From positions 8,171,349-8,235,348 of the forward strand of contig JAQFVV010006238.1 in the NCBI GenBank assembly GCA_028023455.1: DNA of 64,000 nucleotides. Reading direction: 5' to 3'. This document shows, in pieces, positions 1-12,974 of this stretch. How positions within the stretch are numbered: the stretch's first letter is position 1; each line of letters starts with the position of its first letter. The DNA comes from Epiperipatus broadwayi. Taxonomy: Eukaryota; Onychophora; Udeonychophora; Euonychophora; Peripatidae. A model generated the notes under the pieces. That model saw only the letters and a program-made list of their open reading frames with translations, did no database searches and had not been told where the DNA came from. The translations under genes were made by a program, and so were the position numbers.

Positions 1-185
1 CTCAGACTTTCACCCAACCCTCAACTTTCCAAGCCATCTCATATTGCTGACCCATCTGATCACACATGTTGAAAAGATAAATAATTACCAATATATGTAT
101 TTTGTGCTAAACCAGCACTCATCAGTTGGTCTAGATTACCATCTCCACACATATATACAATTAGTGCTCAGAGTAGATATATAAG
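1..185 (+). repeat. Family A dispersed repeat, copy A1 (cut by window edge)
   Basis: The block matches eight other places in the window (about 1.75, 19.2, 21.4, 21.7, 26.0, 26.4, 36.5 and 44.3 kb). Shared landmarks are a stretch reading 'gatcacacatgttgaaaag', then 'cagcactcatcagttggtc', then 'atctccacacatatata'. In other copies the left end reads, on the minus strand, like a tRNA B box (GGTTCAAATCC at 21.93 kb). The family has no open frame and is probably a short non-autonomous retroelement. The left end lies outside the window. Confidence 0.75.
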
Positions 186-235
186 CAATATAAAATTTCC
201 TAAAAGGTTATTTTATATTAAATTTACTTTACACA

Positions 236-310
236 GTTTGGCATAGTTGGTAGCATATCTGACTTGGGATACAGAGGTCCCAAGTTCAATACTGTCACTT
301 GCTGTTGTAG
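236..310 (+). repeat. tRNA-like SINE fragment 1
   Basis: A Pol III A box-like string (TGGCATAGTTGG, 239-250) is followed 34 bases later by a B box-like string (GTTCAATAC, 284-292). After the B box it reads 'tactgtcact', which is also found after the B box in the SINE pair at 52.8-53.2 kb. It is a decayed tRNA-derived SINE head, not a functional tRNA, because no acceptor stem pairs. Confidence 0.5.
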
Positions 311-365
311 CACTCGATTTCTTATAAACTCACAAGATATAAAGCCATTACCATTTTATCCTGTA

Positions 366-470
366 TGGTTTGGTGCAGTTGGCAGAGCATTCAAGCTAGG
401 ATCCGGAGGTCACAGGATTGATTCTGATGCTCAGAGTTCTGGTACTCATATTTCTTATGAAGTCCTGAGC
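366..470 (+). repeat. tRNA-like SINE fragment 2
   Basis: An A box-like TGGTGCAGTTGG (371-382) and a degenerate B box GGATTGATTC (415-424) occur in the correct order, just downstream of another tRNA-like head. The 94-residue open frame across 264-548 is a by-product of these repeats. Two tRNA-like heads in the same orientation suggest either adjacent SINE insertions or a dimeric SINE. Confidence 0.45.
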
Positions 471-1744
471 AATAATACTATTAGCATTTTTAGTAGTAAA
501 ATTGAGTATACTTTTCAAAAGAATGGCAGTCTACTATTTGTAGTATAACACTTATTTCAAAGATGTTCCAAGAAATGTGATGTTGATTGTTTTTGTTCAG
601 AAGATGTGTCAAAGAAAAGTATACACTGGAGAGCTCCAACTAGACATTGTGTTGAAATACTTCAGAAAACATAATTTGCTGTAGAAAAGATTGAAAGAAA
701 GCCTTTAAAAATATAAATAAACAGAAAATTGAACTAGCATAGTTTATATGTGGAGATTGTTTGGATAATCATTGCAAAATCATCTTTAGTGCATTGTTAT
801 CTTCTTTTAGAATTAAAATAACCATATTTATTTGCAAATGTTGGCTGCTCACCATAAAATTAATAATCAGATGGTATTATGTTGATTGGTTAAAATGTTT
901 GGTAATGGCTATGTACTGCTTCTGATAGAGGAAATATTATCTCTATTTTATCTAAGTTTTTATTTTGCTATCTTCATTTGCTTAAGTTTTAGAAATGCTT
1001 TCATCATAAACCTGTCATTTCTCATGCCTCTGCTCATATTCATCTCTCATGCCACTCATCTTAAGCCTGTTATTTCATGTCTTTGGTCATATCTTATGTA
1101 GTTGTCAACTTTCATGCCATTGGTCAGTTCTCATGCTACTGGCCATTGCTCTTCAATAAATGGCTTTAGTTTAATTATATGAATGGAAATTCTGACTACA
1201 ATATTTTCTTGTTTTGTTTTTTTCTTTTTTTTGTCAAAAGTTTTGGGCACTACTTAATCACAATTTTGCATTCACCAGTTCAATCAATATTGAAGAGTAT
1301 TGGAGTAGGACATTGGGTAGAAGTTTCATTCAACCAATGATTATACATTTGAAAATCTCTGATGGTATAAATATTTCCTAGTGTTGCTATAAAAATTGTT
1401 CCCTCAAATGATATCTCTAGATAAAACTGCATCAGAAAGATTCTCATCAAAACAGTGAAAGTGGCTATAAAATTAATAGTGGTAATAACAAAAATAAAAA
1501 GCCCATAGTAATAATAAATATAAGTAAGTATTTTAATGCTATTTTTTCCTAATACGTAAAATGTAGAAACATTGCATAATATGAAATCTGAAAGATCTGA
1601 ATGAAGAATAGATGCAATATGTAAGAAGCTTAATACAATAAATAAAAGGCTATATGATTAAAAATGAGGGACTACACTATGTTGAATTTATTATGAGATC
1701 TAATTTTGTATTTATTATTTTTTTTTTTTTAAAAAAAACCCAAT
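471..1744. other. AT-rich stretch without a recognised gene
   Basis: No coding signal was seen. Around 1010-1150 there is an irregular tandem of short units around 'tctcatgcc', 'catgccact' and 'ttggtca'. A T-run followed by an A-run lies near 1718-1738, directly before the next family A copy. Confidence 0.5.
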
Positions 1745-1935
1745 TATTTGAACTCAGGATTTTTTAGTTTATTTATTATCCACTCTATCTCAAGAAAAAA
1801 ATACACAACCACACACATGCAAAAAATATACATGATCCCCAATAACATATTTCATCTAGAACCAGTACTCATCAATTGGGCCACTTCACAATGCTCAGTT
1901 TATATTAAGATAGCAGGTCCTCAAATTTTATATAC
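1745..1935 (+). repeat. Family A dispersed repeat, copy A2 (diverged)
   Basis: It shares with other copies the order 'tttgaactcagg', 'acacacatgcaaaaaa', 'accagtactcatcaattgg', 'tgctcagtttatattaaga' and 'tagcaggtcctca'. It is more diverged than A1, so probably older. The short frame at 1748-1954 lies wholly inside the repeat and is not a gene. Confidence 0.6.
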
Positions 1936-3015
1936 TTTTTGTCTATTTTATTAGTAGTATTTACATATGCATAGTTTTTTAATACAATAATTGTTCCAAT
2001 AATACATAAATTAATAAAAAATATGTAAATCTTCATGATATTCTTGGCAACTCCTTTTTTGGACCACAACCAATTTTTATTTTGATCACTGTTATTAGCT
2101 CATATGTACTTTTCCAGTTTTTATAAACAACTACCATACCATATTAACCAACATGTAGGTGCCATTAACCAACATGTAGGTGCCATTCTCTTCACTCTCT
2201 TTTTCAAAAGTGAATGAGGATCTTCACACATGAGTCAGGTATATGAACTGTTAAGCCAGAAGACCATGGATATATTTTGTATCTTTGAAATTCCTAGATG
2301 TAAAAACAAAGTCTAATGAAATTGAAAATTATTTTACACAATCTAAACTATGTTATTTCATTAATGGTTAGCCTCTATTTTTATATTTGTGCATTTTATG
2401 AAGCTTTTATTACCTGTTTAATTTGTCTTATTACACCAATATTTCTAAGAAACTACATTATTTATCAATTTGTTGTTTGAGAATGGAAAACATTGGCTCA
2501 GTGTTGTTGAAAATAATGCCATTTTTTCTGAGAAATAAAATGGGCTATTGTTAGGGAATTTTTGGCATTGACCAGATTAAGTATTATATGAATCTCTTTT
2601 ATGAATGTAAATTTACCATGAAAAATTGGGGGCAGTTTGCGTTAAATAATGATGCAACAGTGTTACATCATGTATTATATGTTTGTATATACCCTTCCAT
2701 GTTATTTTTGCTCTATATTTTAACAACCAATTGAACACTTGAGTTATCAATGGATACCATATCATATTCTACAAAATAATTGTCACTAGACTGACTAGTT
2801 TCTGGATTATCATTAGCTAAGACTAGATTTAACAGGGAAACTTATGCAATTATGTGTCTAAAGTCTTTTCTTTTTTTATACTATTCTATTCTACTCTTAT
2901 AAATTATAGATTCCTATGAATTAACATTATAGTTAGGAGACAAAGTGTAAAGAAGTTGATATTACATGATAATGGTCAGATTTTGTCATGCAAAGATTCT
3001 AATTGCAATTGATTT

Positions 3016-3019
<4 letters not shown>
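1936..3019. other. AT-rich stretch; one short tandem duplication
   Basis: No coding or RNA gene was seen. The only structure is a perfect 21-bp tandem duplication at 2143-2163 and 2164-2184, beginning 'attaaccaacatg'. Confidence 0.5.

Positions 3020-3069
<50 letters not shown>
3020..3069. repeat. (TA)n microsatellite
   Basis: About 24 uninterrupted TA dinucleotides. Confidence 0.95.
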
Positions 3070-3073
<4 letters not shown>

Positions 3074-5163
3074 CCTTTTGTTTAGGTCCAGATTTAGTCA
3101 ATTTTCTAAAAAAAAATTAATTAAAGATGTATTTTATGTTATACGATTATGTATAAAATAATCTTTCTAAATCACATCAGACAATATTAGCATTAACTAG
3201 ATTATAAATGAGTCCAATATCTTTAAAATTTATGAACACTGAGTTTCAAATTAGCATGAATACTCTTAAATATGCTTAATCATGCAGCAATACTGGCCTA
3301 AATGTTTTCATGTATCTGTTTACTATAACTAATTAATGAATAATGATAAAGCATTCAATTTGCACTAATAATATGAGCATGGGAATATATAATATTTACA
3401 TAATATAACAAAAAGAAAATATTACCGGTTTGGTATACTTATACCAAACTCTCTGAGAAGTTCTAGAGGAAATTGGATACACAAATATATAATAATAATA
3501 AAAATTAATGTCAAAATAAACATAAATAAATAAATAAATAAATACATCTGTATATCTATCATACGTGAAGGAAGAAATGCATATCAAACCTTATGTCATT
3601 AAAATAAAAATTCCCTTTGTAATTTTTTTGCTTTTTATATTTTTAGTTCGTACTTGAAACTTTAAAGAAACAGAAACATACATGTAGTTCATGATGATAT
3701 GAAGAATAACAAACATTAAAAATATGAATATTACTCCTGCAGGTTAAACATACATTTGACAAACCTAATGGATGTTATAAGCGACTTTTGCAAGTATTTG
3801 GATCCATTTGTTTTTTTGTTTTTTTAATAACTTTGTTTTGTCTAAATTCAAACATTTAATATATGTTTAATGATGATCAAAATCAAGATTACTTAATTAT
3901 CCACATTTATGTCCTTCTGGTAAATAATTATCAAATATTGTCACACATTCTTTCACTCCTACATGAGTATGAATGGTTAGGCAATTTAAGGTACATAATT
4001 ATTATAATAATATAGATTACTATAAGGAATAATTTTACTGTTTCAGCCTTTCTTCTTACACAATAAAATAGGAAATTTGTTAAATAAGAGTCATTCAAAT
4101 ATCCCATTACATAGTCCAGCATAAAGTTTCAAATTCTTATTATTATTACTACTATACATAATTCCAATGCTACACTATTTATTAAAAATATGTTGTAATA
4201 AATTTGTATTAGTGATTTTTCTAAGCAATATCAATGCATTATGAATAAAATAAGTTCAAACTGTTAGTTAATAAAAAGTTAGAAACGGGTGTACCTCTGA
4301 ACGTTTAGCCTTCCATTTTAAAAAAATATCATCTGGTGTCCTTCAGAATTATATTTTAGCATTTATTCTTGAGTAGTATAGAAGAAGTTTCCTTATTAAG
4401 AGATAGTGAAGAATCCAATGAAACCATTAAATTCACTTGTTTTGTTATATTTCCTTTTAGAAAATTATTCCACCTTGTTTAAAAGGGTTTCTGAAGTCTT
4501 CTTCAAAACTTTTTCTTTTTTGAAGTCTTCTGTGACTTAGGCACACCTCTTTTTTTATTTTATAATGAGTTTACAATATGCAAGAATTTATTGCTTGTGA
4601 AAATGTTAAGAACAGAGTGTTGAAATAATAAAAAAAAATATTAAGTTACAAGTATAAATTAATAATAAATAAAATAACCTCTATATTTTTAAATGAAGAA
4701 TTTTATGCAATAAATAATTAATAAATAATAAATAAAAAAAATCATGTTAACTAATGGTGTGTGTCAGTGTATCTGTTTTTCCATTAATCCAGCAGTCTAT
4801 TAATGGCTGAGTTATTAACAATTTCTATGGCAAATAAGTAATGCTATTATAAGATGGATAATTTTGAGTGATGACTAGAAATATGAATGAGGTGTGAAGT
4901 GTGAGATGATGCAAATAGACATGCACACACACATACAAGTTAGATCTTGGAATGGCAATAAACAGTAGGTTATAAACTTAATGAATAAACATTTAAAGGA
5001 ATTTTAATGATTGATACACCATACTAAGACCCTAATAACTTTTCAACCAAATTTAAAACATTAAGTTATACTACAATTCATTTTTTTCTTATTAGATACC
5101 CCTGATCACTGTTGGCACAATGTGAACTTCCCACATTTCTTCATGGTCCCAATATAGAAGATC

Positions 5164-5166
<3 letters not shown>
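3070..5166. other. AT-rich stretch without recognised features
   Basis: It holds no family seen elsewhere in the window and no convincing exon. There is a small (AAAT)n run near 3520-3545. A local imperfect repeat of 'tgaagtcttct' occurs at about 4490-4530. The short minus-strand frames at 3.4 and 4.0 kb are AT-composition artefacts. Confidence 0.45.

Positions 5167-5250
<84 letters not shown>
5167..5250. repeat. (TA)n microsatellite, interrupted
   Basis: About 80 bases of TA dinucleotides with one phase break near 5200. A smaller TA run lies at 5484-5507. Confidence 0.95.
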
Positions 5251-5254
<4 letters not shown>

Positions 5255-8040
5255 TTAAGCAGATGTGTGTTTAAAGATGTTAAAATGAATAATTGTTTAT
5301 TTTTTGGCTAATAATTTAAATTTAGTCCACTTAATTTACAATTTAATAATATTTTGGTTAATTTAAGTTTTGCATTAATTTATGGTTGACTAAATATATG
5401 TTATCTTCATATATCTATGACAATTTAATTTAAAATTTAGCCATATTTTCTTGGTCATTACTATATATATGGATTTATACCGGTACAATATATATATATA
5501 TATATAAAGTAATCAGTTTGCTACATAGCTGTATTAAAAATAATTAGATAGTCGGTAACATGTTTTTCAAGATTAAGTATACAATTATTTAATTAGTGTA
5601 GAAAATAATATTTAATTTACCCATGCATATTTTTTATAATAATAATGAGTCTTCAATTAGCAAAATATTTTAAGTCCCAAAATGATAGTATGAGAGTTCT
5701 TAAACATTAAATTTGTTAAATAATATGATCTTAATATGTAAATATTTTAATGAGTTATGAATGATTGTAGAAGGGAGAGAAAATTGTAAAATGATGTAAA
5801 CGACTTTTTTAACTCTCTTTCTTCACTAATTATAATTAATTAGTAGTTTTAATTTAAACTATGAAAATGTATTAAGAGAAGAAAAAGAGAGATAAAGATT
5901 TTTAAAAAATAAGATGTTAATAGTTTTGGTTCATTTTTAATTAGTCAAAGTTGTTTTTTCTTTTCTCTTTATTTCTCTTCAATGCAAAAAAATATAAATC
6001 AGTACAATTAAGTGATTATCTTGTTTTTCTTTTTGCAAAAAATTTTTTTAATTATAATGCAATGTCAAAAATTTTCTGATGTTAATTTAAGTTGTTGACT
6101 TATTTTTCAATGTCTATGGTTAAGTTGGGAAACAGCTGAACAATTGTATTCATAAAAATTTATTTAAATGTCTGTTATAAAAACTATCATGTTTAAGGCA
6201 GATTGTGATTAATTGGTAGACAAGATTATTCAAGAAAAAATGAGGGTATGAATAAGTCAGAAAACCCAAGTGTCAGGTAAGAAGTTGATTTTCCTAACTT
6301 AGCTGTTGAAAAGAGAACAGGCAAGTCTTAATCCAGATGATAAAGAAAAAAGCAGAAGTTTTTACCAAGCTGTTGCATAATATATCAGAAATCATAACCA
6401 AGCTAATGCACAGAATAGCAAAAGTTCTAATCAAGATTAGCATACTATGACTTTAGATATAAAAATTATTTGTACAATGAAACCCAGGCACTAAATTCAG
6501 CTAAAAACTAGACATTATCTTCCCCCATGTAACCTGCCTTCATTGGAATAAAAATGTAAGAAAGTTACCCCTTAGAGTGATCTTCCACTGTGTCTTCACC
6601 AAGAGCACAAGTCTCTGTTTATGTTAGTCTCACCTGGAAAATTCATTAAAAGAAAATGGATAAAATTTTGCTGATGTTTATCTGGAAATAAAATACTGCA
6701 CACCAGAAAAAGAGGACAAATTAATTATGTTCATGTGGAAAAGCCTTCAAAAACTAAACTCAACTGGAAAAACTGGAAGTTATAAATGGAATGATTCTAC
6801 AAAAAAAAATCATAGTTGAAAGTATTTTTTTGTGTTTGCACACTATATTTTTATTAATAATAAAAAACATATTTTTTATATAAAAATAATAATTTTTTGT
6901 AAGAATTGATAATTTTAAATAGTTTCATTAAGTTTTCAAATTGTGAAATATTTATTTTTTTAATCCATTCAATTTTTTCTTCAAAATTATGAGTGTTTTT
7001 TTTTCAGAACATTTAATTTTTGTTAAACTTTTATTTCTAAAAGCTTAACAAAAGATTAATTAATCTAAATGTTGTTTTTCCAACTTCTAGTTATTTAAAA
7101 AAAATAACTTAATTAATTAAAAGTTAATTTATGAATAGAAATCAACTTCTTGATTATAATTTTTATGAAAAAAATATTTTTTGATGAACTGAATGTTTAA
7201 AATTGCATACTATCATGTTAATTTCTTTTATTTATTGTTAATTATTTATTTATTAAATAAATATTTTTTTACATCTTTATTCCTTCCAACTCCTATTTCA
7301 TAAATTGTAGGGTGTGATTTTTTATTTCTTGACAGGTTAGTGTTTCAGGATTTTTTAATGATCCCAGTAAAACTATTTATGTATAGTAGAATAAATCTAC
7401 AAATTACTTAAAGCTATGTATAATAAGCTGCTTTATTTATTTATTTATCTCTTGCTCATAGTAATGATTTATAGAGCTTGCTTTCTAAGGTACATTTGTG
7501 CGTAAAAGTTATATGGGATAGCTGTTTAGGTTTAGATTTATAAATATCCAGATGATGATGATACAGGTTGGCAGCAAAAGGAATATCTTTTAACATATGT
7601 GCATTATATTCCATTTTATTTATTACTTCTTTAGAAATTTAGTTTATAGTTGGCCAGTACATTGATGTTACTAAGTTGCTAGAGCATTGATAATTGTCAG
7701 AAAGTTTTTAGTATCTCAACATTCTTTGATGATGGAATAGCATCTAAGTATGTGCATCCAGGTAATTATTGTATGTATTACTGCCTAGGTTTGGCAGTGG
7801 CTGAATAATTAATCTGATCTATAGTGGACCACTTTCAAACCCATTCACAAGATTGTCTGTTGATTTGTTTTATTGTTGATCATTCATGATGAATGAATGA
7901 TTATTACTTTTGTGTACTGCTGATGAACTTATAGTTAGTTCTATGGTGATATCTCATGCTTATTCATTTTATATTTAATTTTATATTTTGCTTATTTTGG
8001 GGATGATAGTGATTTCTCATTTCATAATTCAGCCCTAATA
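5251..8040. other. Long AT-rich stretch without a recognised gene
   Basis: No frame, dispersed repeat or RNA gene was recognised. The part at about 6180-6720 is slightly less AT-rich and contains 'aataaaa' signals but no usable frame. It could be an old element that I cannot place. Confidence 0.4.
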
Positions 8041-8060
8041 TGATGTACTGTTATAACCAA

Positions 8061-8310
8061 TTGTTGGACATTGTAATCTCAGATTATCTCTTATTAACCC
8101 TTATGTTCCTTACAGTTACAATTGTCACCCAACCTGTGGGACCACTATTTCCATACTGTTACAAATGGCAACCCAGTTGTGGGACATTGTAATCTCAGAT
8201 TCTCCTTTATTAAATCCTGTTTTTCTGTACTGTTACAATTGGTACCTAACTTGTGGGACCACTATTTTCCATACTGGTACAATTGTCAGTCAACTTGTGG
8301 GACCATCATT
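8061..8310. repeat. Tandem repeat, about 116-118 bp period
   Basis: Two full units (8061-8176 and 8177-8294) and the start of a third share 'gggacattgtaatctcag' followed by 'tgtgggaccactatt' and 'actgttacaa'. Each unit itself contains two related half-units built on 'ttgtggga'. The array abuts the outer end of the minus-strand PLE-1 copy, so it may be the element's terminal subrepeat or the insertion site. Confidence 0.75.
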
Positions 8311-8326
8311 TCACATTGTTATAATA

Positions 8327-9588
8327 TATAATAAAAATAAAGAATTATAAAGGTGATAATATATTTTTTAACTACTCAAATAAACCATAGAAGTACTTTC
8401 AGTAAATTTCTTAATTTCCTTTAACTAAAAACAACTCCAATTCAAATATAGCAGAAATAAACATCATCATATCCCCAAATTCACAAATTTCAACCTTAGG
8501 AAATTGTCTATTAATTACAGAATTTTTATTTCTATTTATAAAATGTACCTTATTAATTTTTCTTTCATTATTGTTTCTCTTTTCATGAAGAACCTTAGCA
8601 TTTTTAAGATCAAAATTGAAAGTAAATTCAATATTTTTTCTTGACCAAAAAAAACTAGATGCAATTACTAAATCATTATTAGTCTTATTTTTATATGTTT
8701 ATATAATAACTGATGCTCTTGTAATCTTTTCTCAAGACTACATCTTGAATCACCTATGTATCAAGCCATGCACTTACATAAAATTATGTCAATGTTACTT
8801 TTTTATTTCAAAAATATAACCTTTTTTGAATGATTTACCAATCTATTAATATTATGAGAAACATAAAATAAGAAATTTAACTTGAGCATTTGAAACATAT
8901 GGATCCATTATTTATCATGGACTTTCATCTCCTTTAATGTGGTCTTTTTTTAAAATTGACATTATGTGCATTAAATTGGTTTAATAGTATAATCAACTCT
9001 TTTGTGATAAATATTTTGTGATTTATCCCTTTCATTATGATATTTTTTTTATTTCAGAAAAAAATCCAAGACATAATTTGTGCTTAATTGGTATTTTTGG
9101 TTTATTATTTATATGTGCTTAGTCTTGTGATAGTTTGATTACCAATTTATAACTTTAAGAACACATTATATCTTATAATATACCTATCTAAATATTTAAT
9201 AGCTTTTTCTGTACTTTTTCAATAGTCCATTTTAAACCACTTAACTTGCTTAACTCATATATAAACAATTTATACTATCATCATGTCCACGAACAAAAAT
9301 ATCATCAACATATCTTTTGTAAATGTTATTATCTTTGTTATTGCAATTATTGAAAATCTTCTCATGTGTAGACAAAATTTGTGCAACCATAGACAAATAT
9401 GAGCTAATCTCTAGACATTTAAAATACCATCCTTTAAAAGGAAGTGACATTATTGCCAATAAATTTCAAATCAGTACAAAATTGTATAATGTATTGGCAA
9501 ACATTTTTCTTTATTAGGGCTGGTCGAATAATCTTTTTGGAATCAAATTTATCAATGGATCTATACATTTGTTTGAGGAAATAACATT
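8327..9588 (-). pseudogene. Penelope-like retroelement PLE-1, decayed minus-strand copy (RT to 3' end)
   Basis: Reading the minus strand from 9588 down, broken frames give reverse-transcriptase-like sequence. The clearest block is IYKRYVDDIFV at about 9325-9290, which contains the YxDD catalytic motif with both aspartates present. Further downstream the frames resemble the C-terminal region of Penelope-like proteins, with a KR-rich 'EKR', then 'NRNKNSVINRQF' at about 8490-8540. The arrangement RT, then GIY-YIG-like tail, then short 3' UTR is that of Penelope-like elements. Several frameshifts and stops make it dead. It ends in a tail (8327-8420) that is found again at 10505-10603 and 56640-56890. 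Its truncated 5' end at about 9585 abuts a second copy on the plus strand. The Penelope assignment is from motif order and is not a database match. Confidence 0.75.
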
Positions 9589-10603
9589 AGTATAATTTGT
9601 TTTGTAGATGAATTAAACAAGTTAAATTTCTTGAAATGGGCTATTAAAAAAAACAGACTAAAGCTATTAAATATGTTGATTTCTATGACATAAGAGATTA
9701 TAGTTTTTAAGTTATAAAATGATAATCAAACCATTTCAAGAAATAAAATATATACATCATAAATCAAAAGTACCAATTATGCATAAAATAGTAAGTCTTA
9801 AATCTTTTTTAATTTCACAATGAAAAATTATATTGTTATAAAATAGTAAATCACAAAATATTAAACATTTACAAACAAATTAATTGAAATTGTTTATAAT
9901 GTTAAACAGATTTTTGCACTTTATGTCAATTTACAAATAACTATATTGCCTCAAAAGAGTTGAAAGCTAATGGTAAAAAATGGATTTCTACTCTATATGT
10001 TTTAAATGCTCAAACTAAATTCTTTATATATATATAGCGGTTTATTTAATGTTTCATTTTATATTTTCATAATATTAATAGATTTGGTAAATAATTAAAA
10101 AATATACCTTTCAAATAAAAAAAAAATATCATCAACTTTTATGTCAGTGCATGGCTTGTACTTAGATGAAACAAGATATAGTCTTGAAAAAATGTAAAAG
10201 ACGACAATTGTTACATAAATTCATAAAACAAAATAATAATGATTTAATACAAGATTATGTTTCCTTTGATCAAGAAAAAACATTGAGTTTATTTTTAATT
10301 TTAAACTTAAAAATACTAAGATTCTTCATAAAGCAAGAAACCATAATAAAAGAAAAAAATAGGGAGGTAATTTTTATAAATAGAAATAGGATGTCTATAA
10401 TTAAAAGATATTTTGCTAGTCTTAAAATTCACGAATCTTTGAACATGATGTTTATTTATGCTATGTTTAAATTTAAATGGTTTTTAGTTGAAGAAGGTTA
10501 AAAAAATTAACTGAAAGTACTTCTCTGGTTTATTTGAATTATTTATAAAATATATTATCATCATTATAATTCATTACTTTTATTACAATATTTATTTCAC
10601 AAC
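9585..10603 (+). pseudogene. Penelope-like retroelement PLE-1, decayed plus-strand copy (head-to-head partner)
   Basis: From about 9585 this copy is an inverted homologue of 8327-9250. Both read 'gaattaaacaagtta'/'gagttaagcaagtta', then 'aaagctattaaatat', then the same 3' tail. It starts just after the RT YVDD box, so the catalytic core is absent here. The longest frame (10166-10501) covers the C-terminal region and ends FKWFLVEEG. A neighbouring frame around 10300-10360 gives FNFKLKNTKILHK, which resembles the end of the GIY-YIG domain in Penelope-like proteins. Multiple frameshifts are present. The 3' tail contains 'ttaactgaaagtacttct'. The outer boundary near 10603 is where homology to the other arm fades. 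Confidence 0.72.
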
Positions 10604-12974
10604 GAACGATTTATATATGTGTGTGTGTAGGTATGTGTGGGTGTGTTTAAAAATATTTGCATTAATAATATCACATTTCTCATTATATTATTTACAATAT
10701 ATGTGATATATAAGACTATTTTACTTTATACATTCATTATTAATTATATATGTTTTATGAATAAGGGTAGGTTGGAATAATTATGCATTAGAGTACCATA
10801 GTCAGATTATAATGCTTGATCGTCATTTAAATTATTAATTGATAATATTACTAAAATATTTAATTATTATAAGAACTATCTGTGAGCTTCCACATATACG
10901 CGTGTGTGTTTTTATATATTGACAATAATTTGCATTAAATACAACAAAATCCTTCAAAGTAAAAAAAAATATTGAAAAGAGTCGATTGCTAACACATCTG
11001 TCACCCACTTATTATTAATGTTTTATTGCTGTGTTTTTTTTCCTCCTGTGAATGAATTTTTATATTACACACTAATGTATTTTTTATTTATTAAACCAAA
11101 CTTCATTTAAATTTTAAAAGAATGTGCTAATCCATTTGATTCATCAAATCCTTTGTGGACATTCAATGATCTTCATTCAGATAAATGTTAAAATATTTTC
11201 CACTGGAGAATAAAGAAGAGAAAGATTAAAAATTTGACAGTGATTTTCTTATGAAAATCTCTAAGATATATATATTTTAAATCTCTCATTATAATTTGAT
11301 ATGGGCAAATTTAAGAATTGCTGTAACTCAAACAGGTAGTGATAAATTTCAGAATCGCTGGAAGATCTAGGTCATATTAATTCATCATTGCAGTTATATT
11401 TGACAATGTTGTATATTTTTATTAATAGTCAAAAATAAATTATAAAATTGCCTCAGCAATGCAAAATGGTAGTGTGTGTGCATATATATTGAAACTAATA
11501 ATTTTTAATAGGCATTTAAATATTATATCTCATCAAATATGTTAAGCTAAGAATGCAAGCCTATTTCATAAAATCAAGCAAGTTCGAATAGGTTACATAC
11601 ATCTTACTGGCAAGACTTAAAAAAAAACTTTTCATGCCTTCTTCTGTTATATCAGTGTCAATATATTTTTTCAGCTAAAAAATAATCATTTTTACCTGAT
11701 CTTCTATTTGTTTTACAGTAATAAATCAAGCATTGATACTTCGAAAAGTCTGAAACTTTATTTGTCATGATTTCAGTTTTTAATTAAATTAAGCCACCTT
11801 AGTTTCAAATATTAATTTAAAGGAAGTACTAATAATTTTTAATGAGTCTGTAAATATTACAGTTGAGCAAATATGTAAAACTAAGAATGTAAACCTATAT
11901 CACAAAACAAGCCTGGATATATTACTTAGGATAATTTGCATGCAAGATCCCTAAAGAATAATTTAATAAACTTATAAATAATGCCGAGTTTGAATTTATT
12001 CATTCTGTGAAAATAAGCTTATATTGTGAATTATATAACTCACATTTGGTGCAGTAGAAGAATGAATTAAAAGTTTGTGAGTGAATTTTCATCTGAGTTA
12101 AAGAAATATTTGTTTTATCGATTAAATGGAGTGGTGGCACTCATAGGCTGTTTGGGAACATGAATATCACTTGATCTTTTGAAAAACTAGTTATATTTGT
12201 TTAATTAAATAAAATTACTGCACTCAACCATCCAATTAACTGATTGAATTATCATATGACTTCCTAATTATAATATCATTGCTATTAATGCATCAATAGA
12301 ATATTTATTACTTAGAATATAGATTTTAAACAGCTTTACAATTAACAAAATATCATAAAGAAATCTTTTAAAATTCCATCTAAGACAAATATTTACCAGT
12401 GGTTTTATTAACCCCTTTAATGCAAAAACTGTAGTCATAGATTTGGCAATCATTAATTTTGTGTTTTACGGTTTGTTTTGGCCATATTTACATAAATCAG
12501 TAGCAATTAAATTGAATTTGTGAAAAAGATGTGCAGAACAACCATCACTTATCCTGTATACATTGGTAAGATTCCAGTTATGCCTAAGAAAATCAATGTC
12601 AGCGGCCTTATTGTTGGTAAAAAAAAAACAACCTAGAATCTCATAAGAATTCCAATTTTAATACTATAATTCAATTATAGATTCCTGATTGAGCATTTAA
12701 AATGACAGTGATTTGACTTGAGATTTTACATAGTAATAAAAATATATCTTGAGTTATTGGCAAGCTCATGATACTACAAAATAATCTTGAATCACAAACT
12801 AACTTATTGTCTTCCTTTATCTAATGTTAGACCAAAATTAATTTTTAGAACTAATCTTCTTAGATAGCTGACTATGTGGGGTTGTATGCAAGTACTACAT
12901 GGGTAGATTCTTTTATCCTTAGCATATTCAGATGGTGAATATTATAGCCCCATGTTTTAAGAAAATGTCTATCA
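10604..12974. other. AT-rich stretch; one diverged direct repeat
   Basis: No gene was recognised. A diverged direct repeat is present at about 11490-11580 and 11828-11915, sharing 'actaataatttttaat' and 'ctaagaatg.aa.cctat'. The family does not recur clearly elsewhere in the window. Confidence 0.45.

Noticed and set aside
264-548. 94-codon plus-strand frame
   Set aside because: It runs through two tRNA-like SINE heads, starts at a non-ATG position in context, and has no domain.
8061-8310. CRISPR-like array
   Set aside because: The units are over 110 bp with diverged half-units, no short constant repeat with unique spacers exists, and the genome is eukaryotic.
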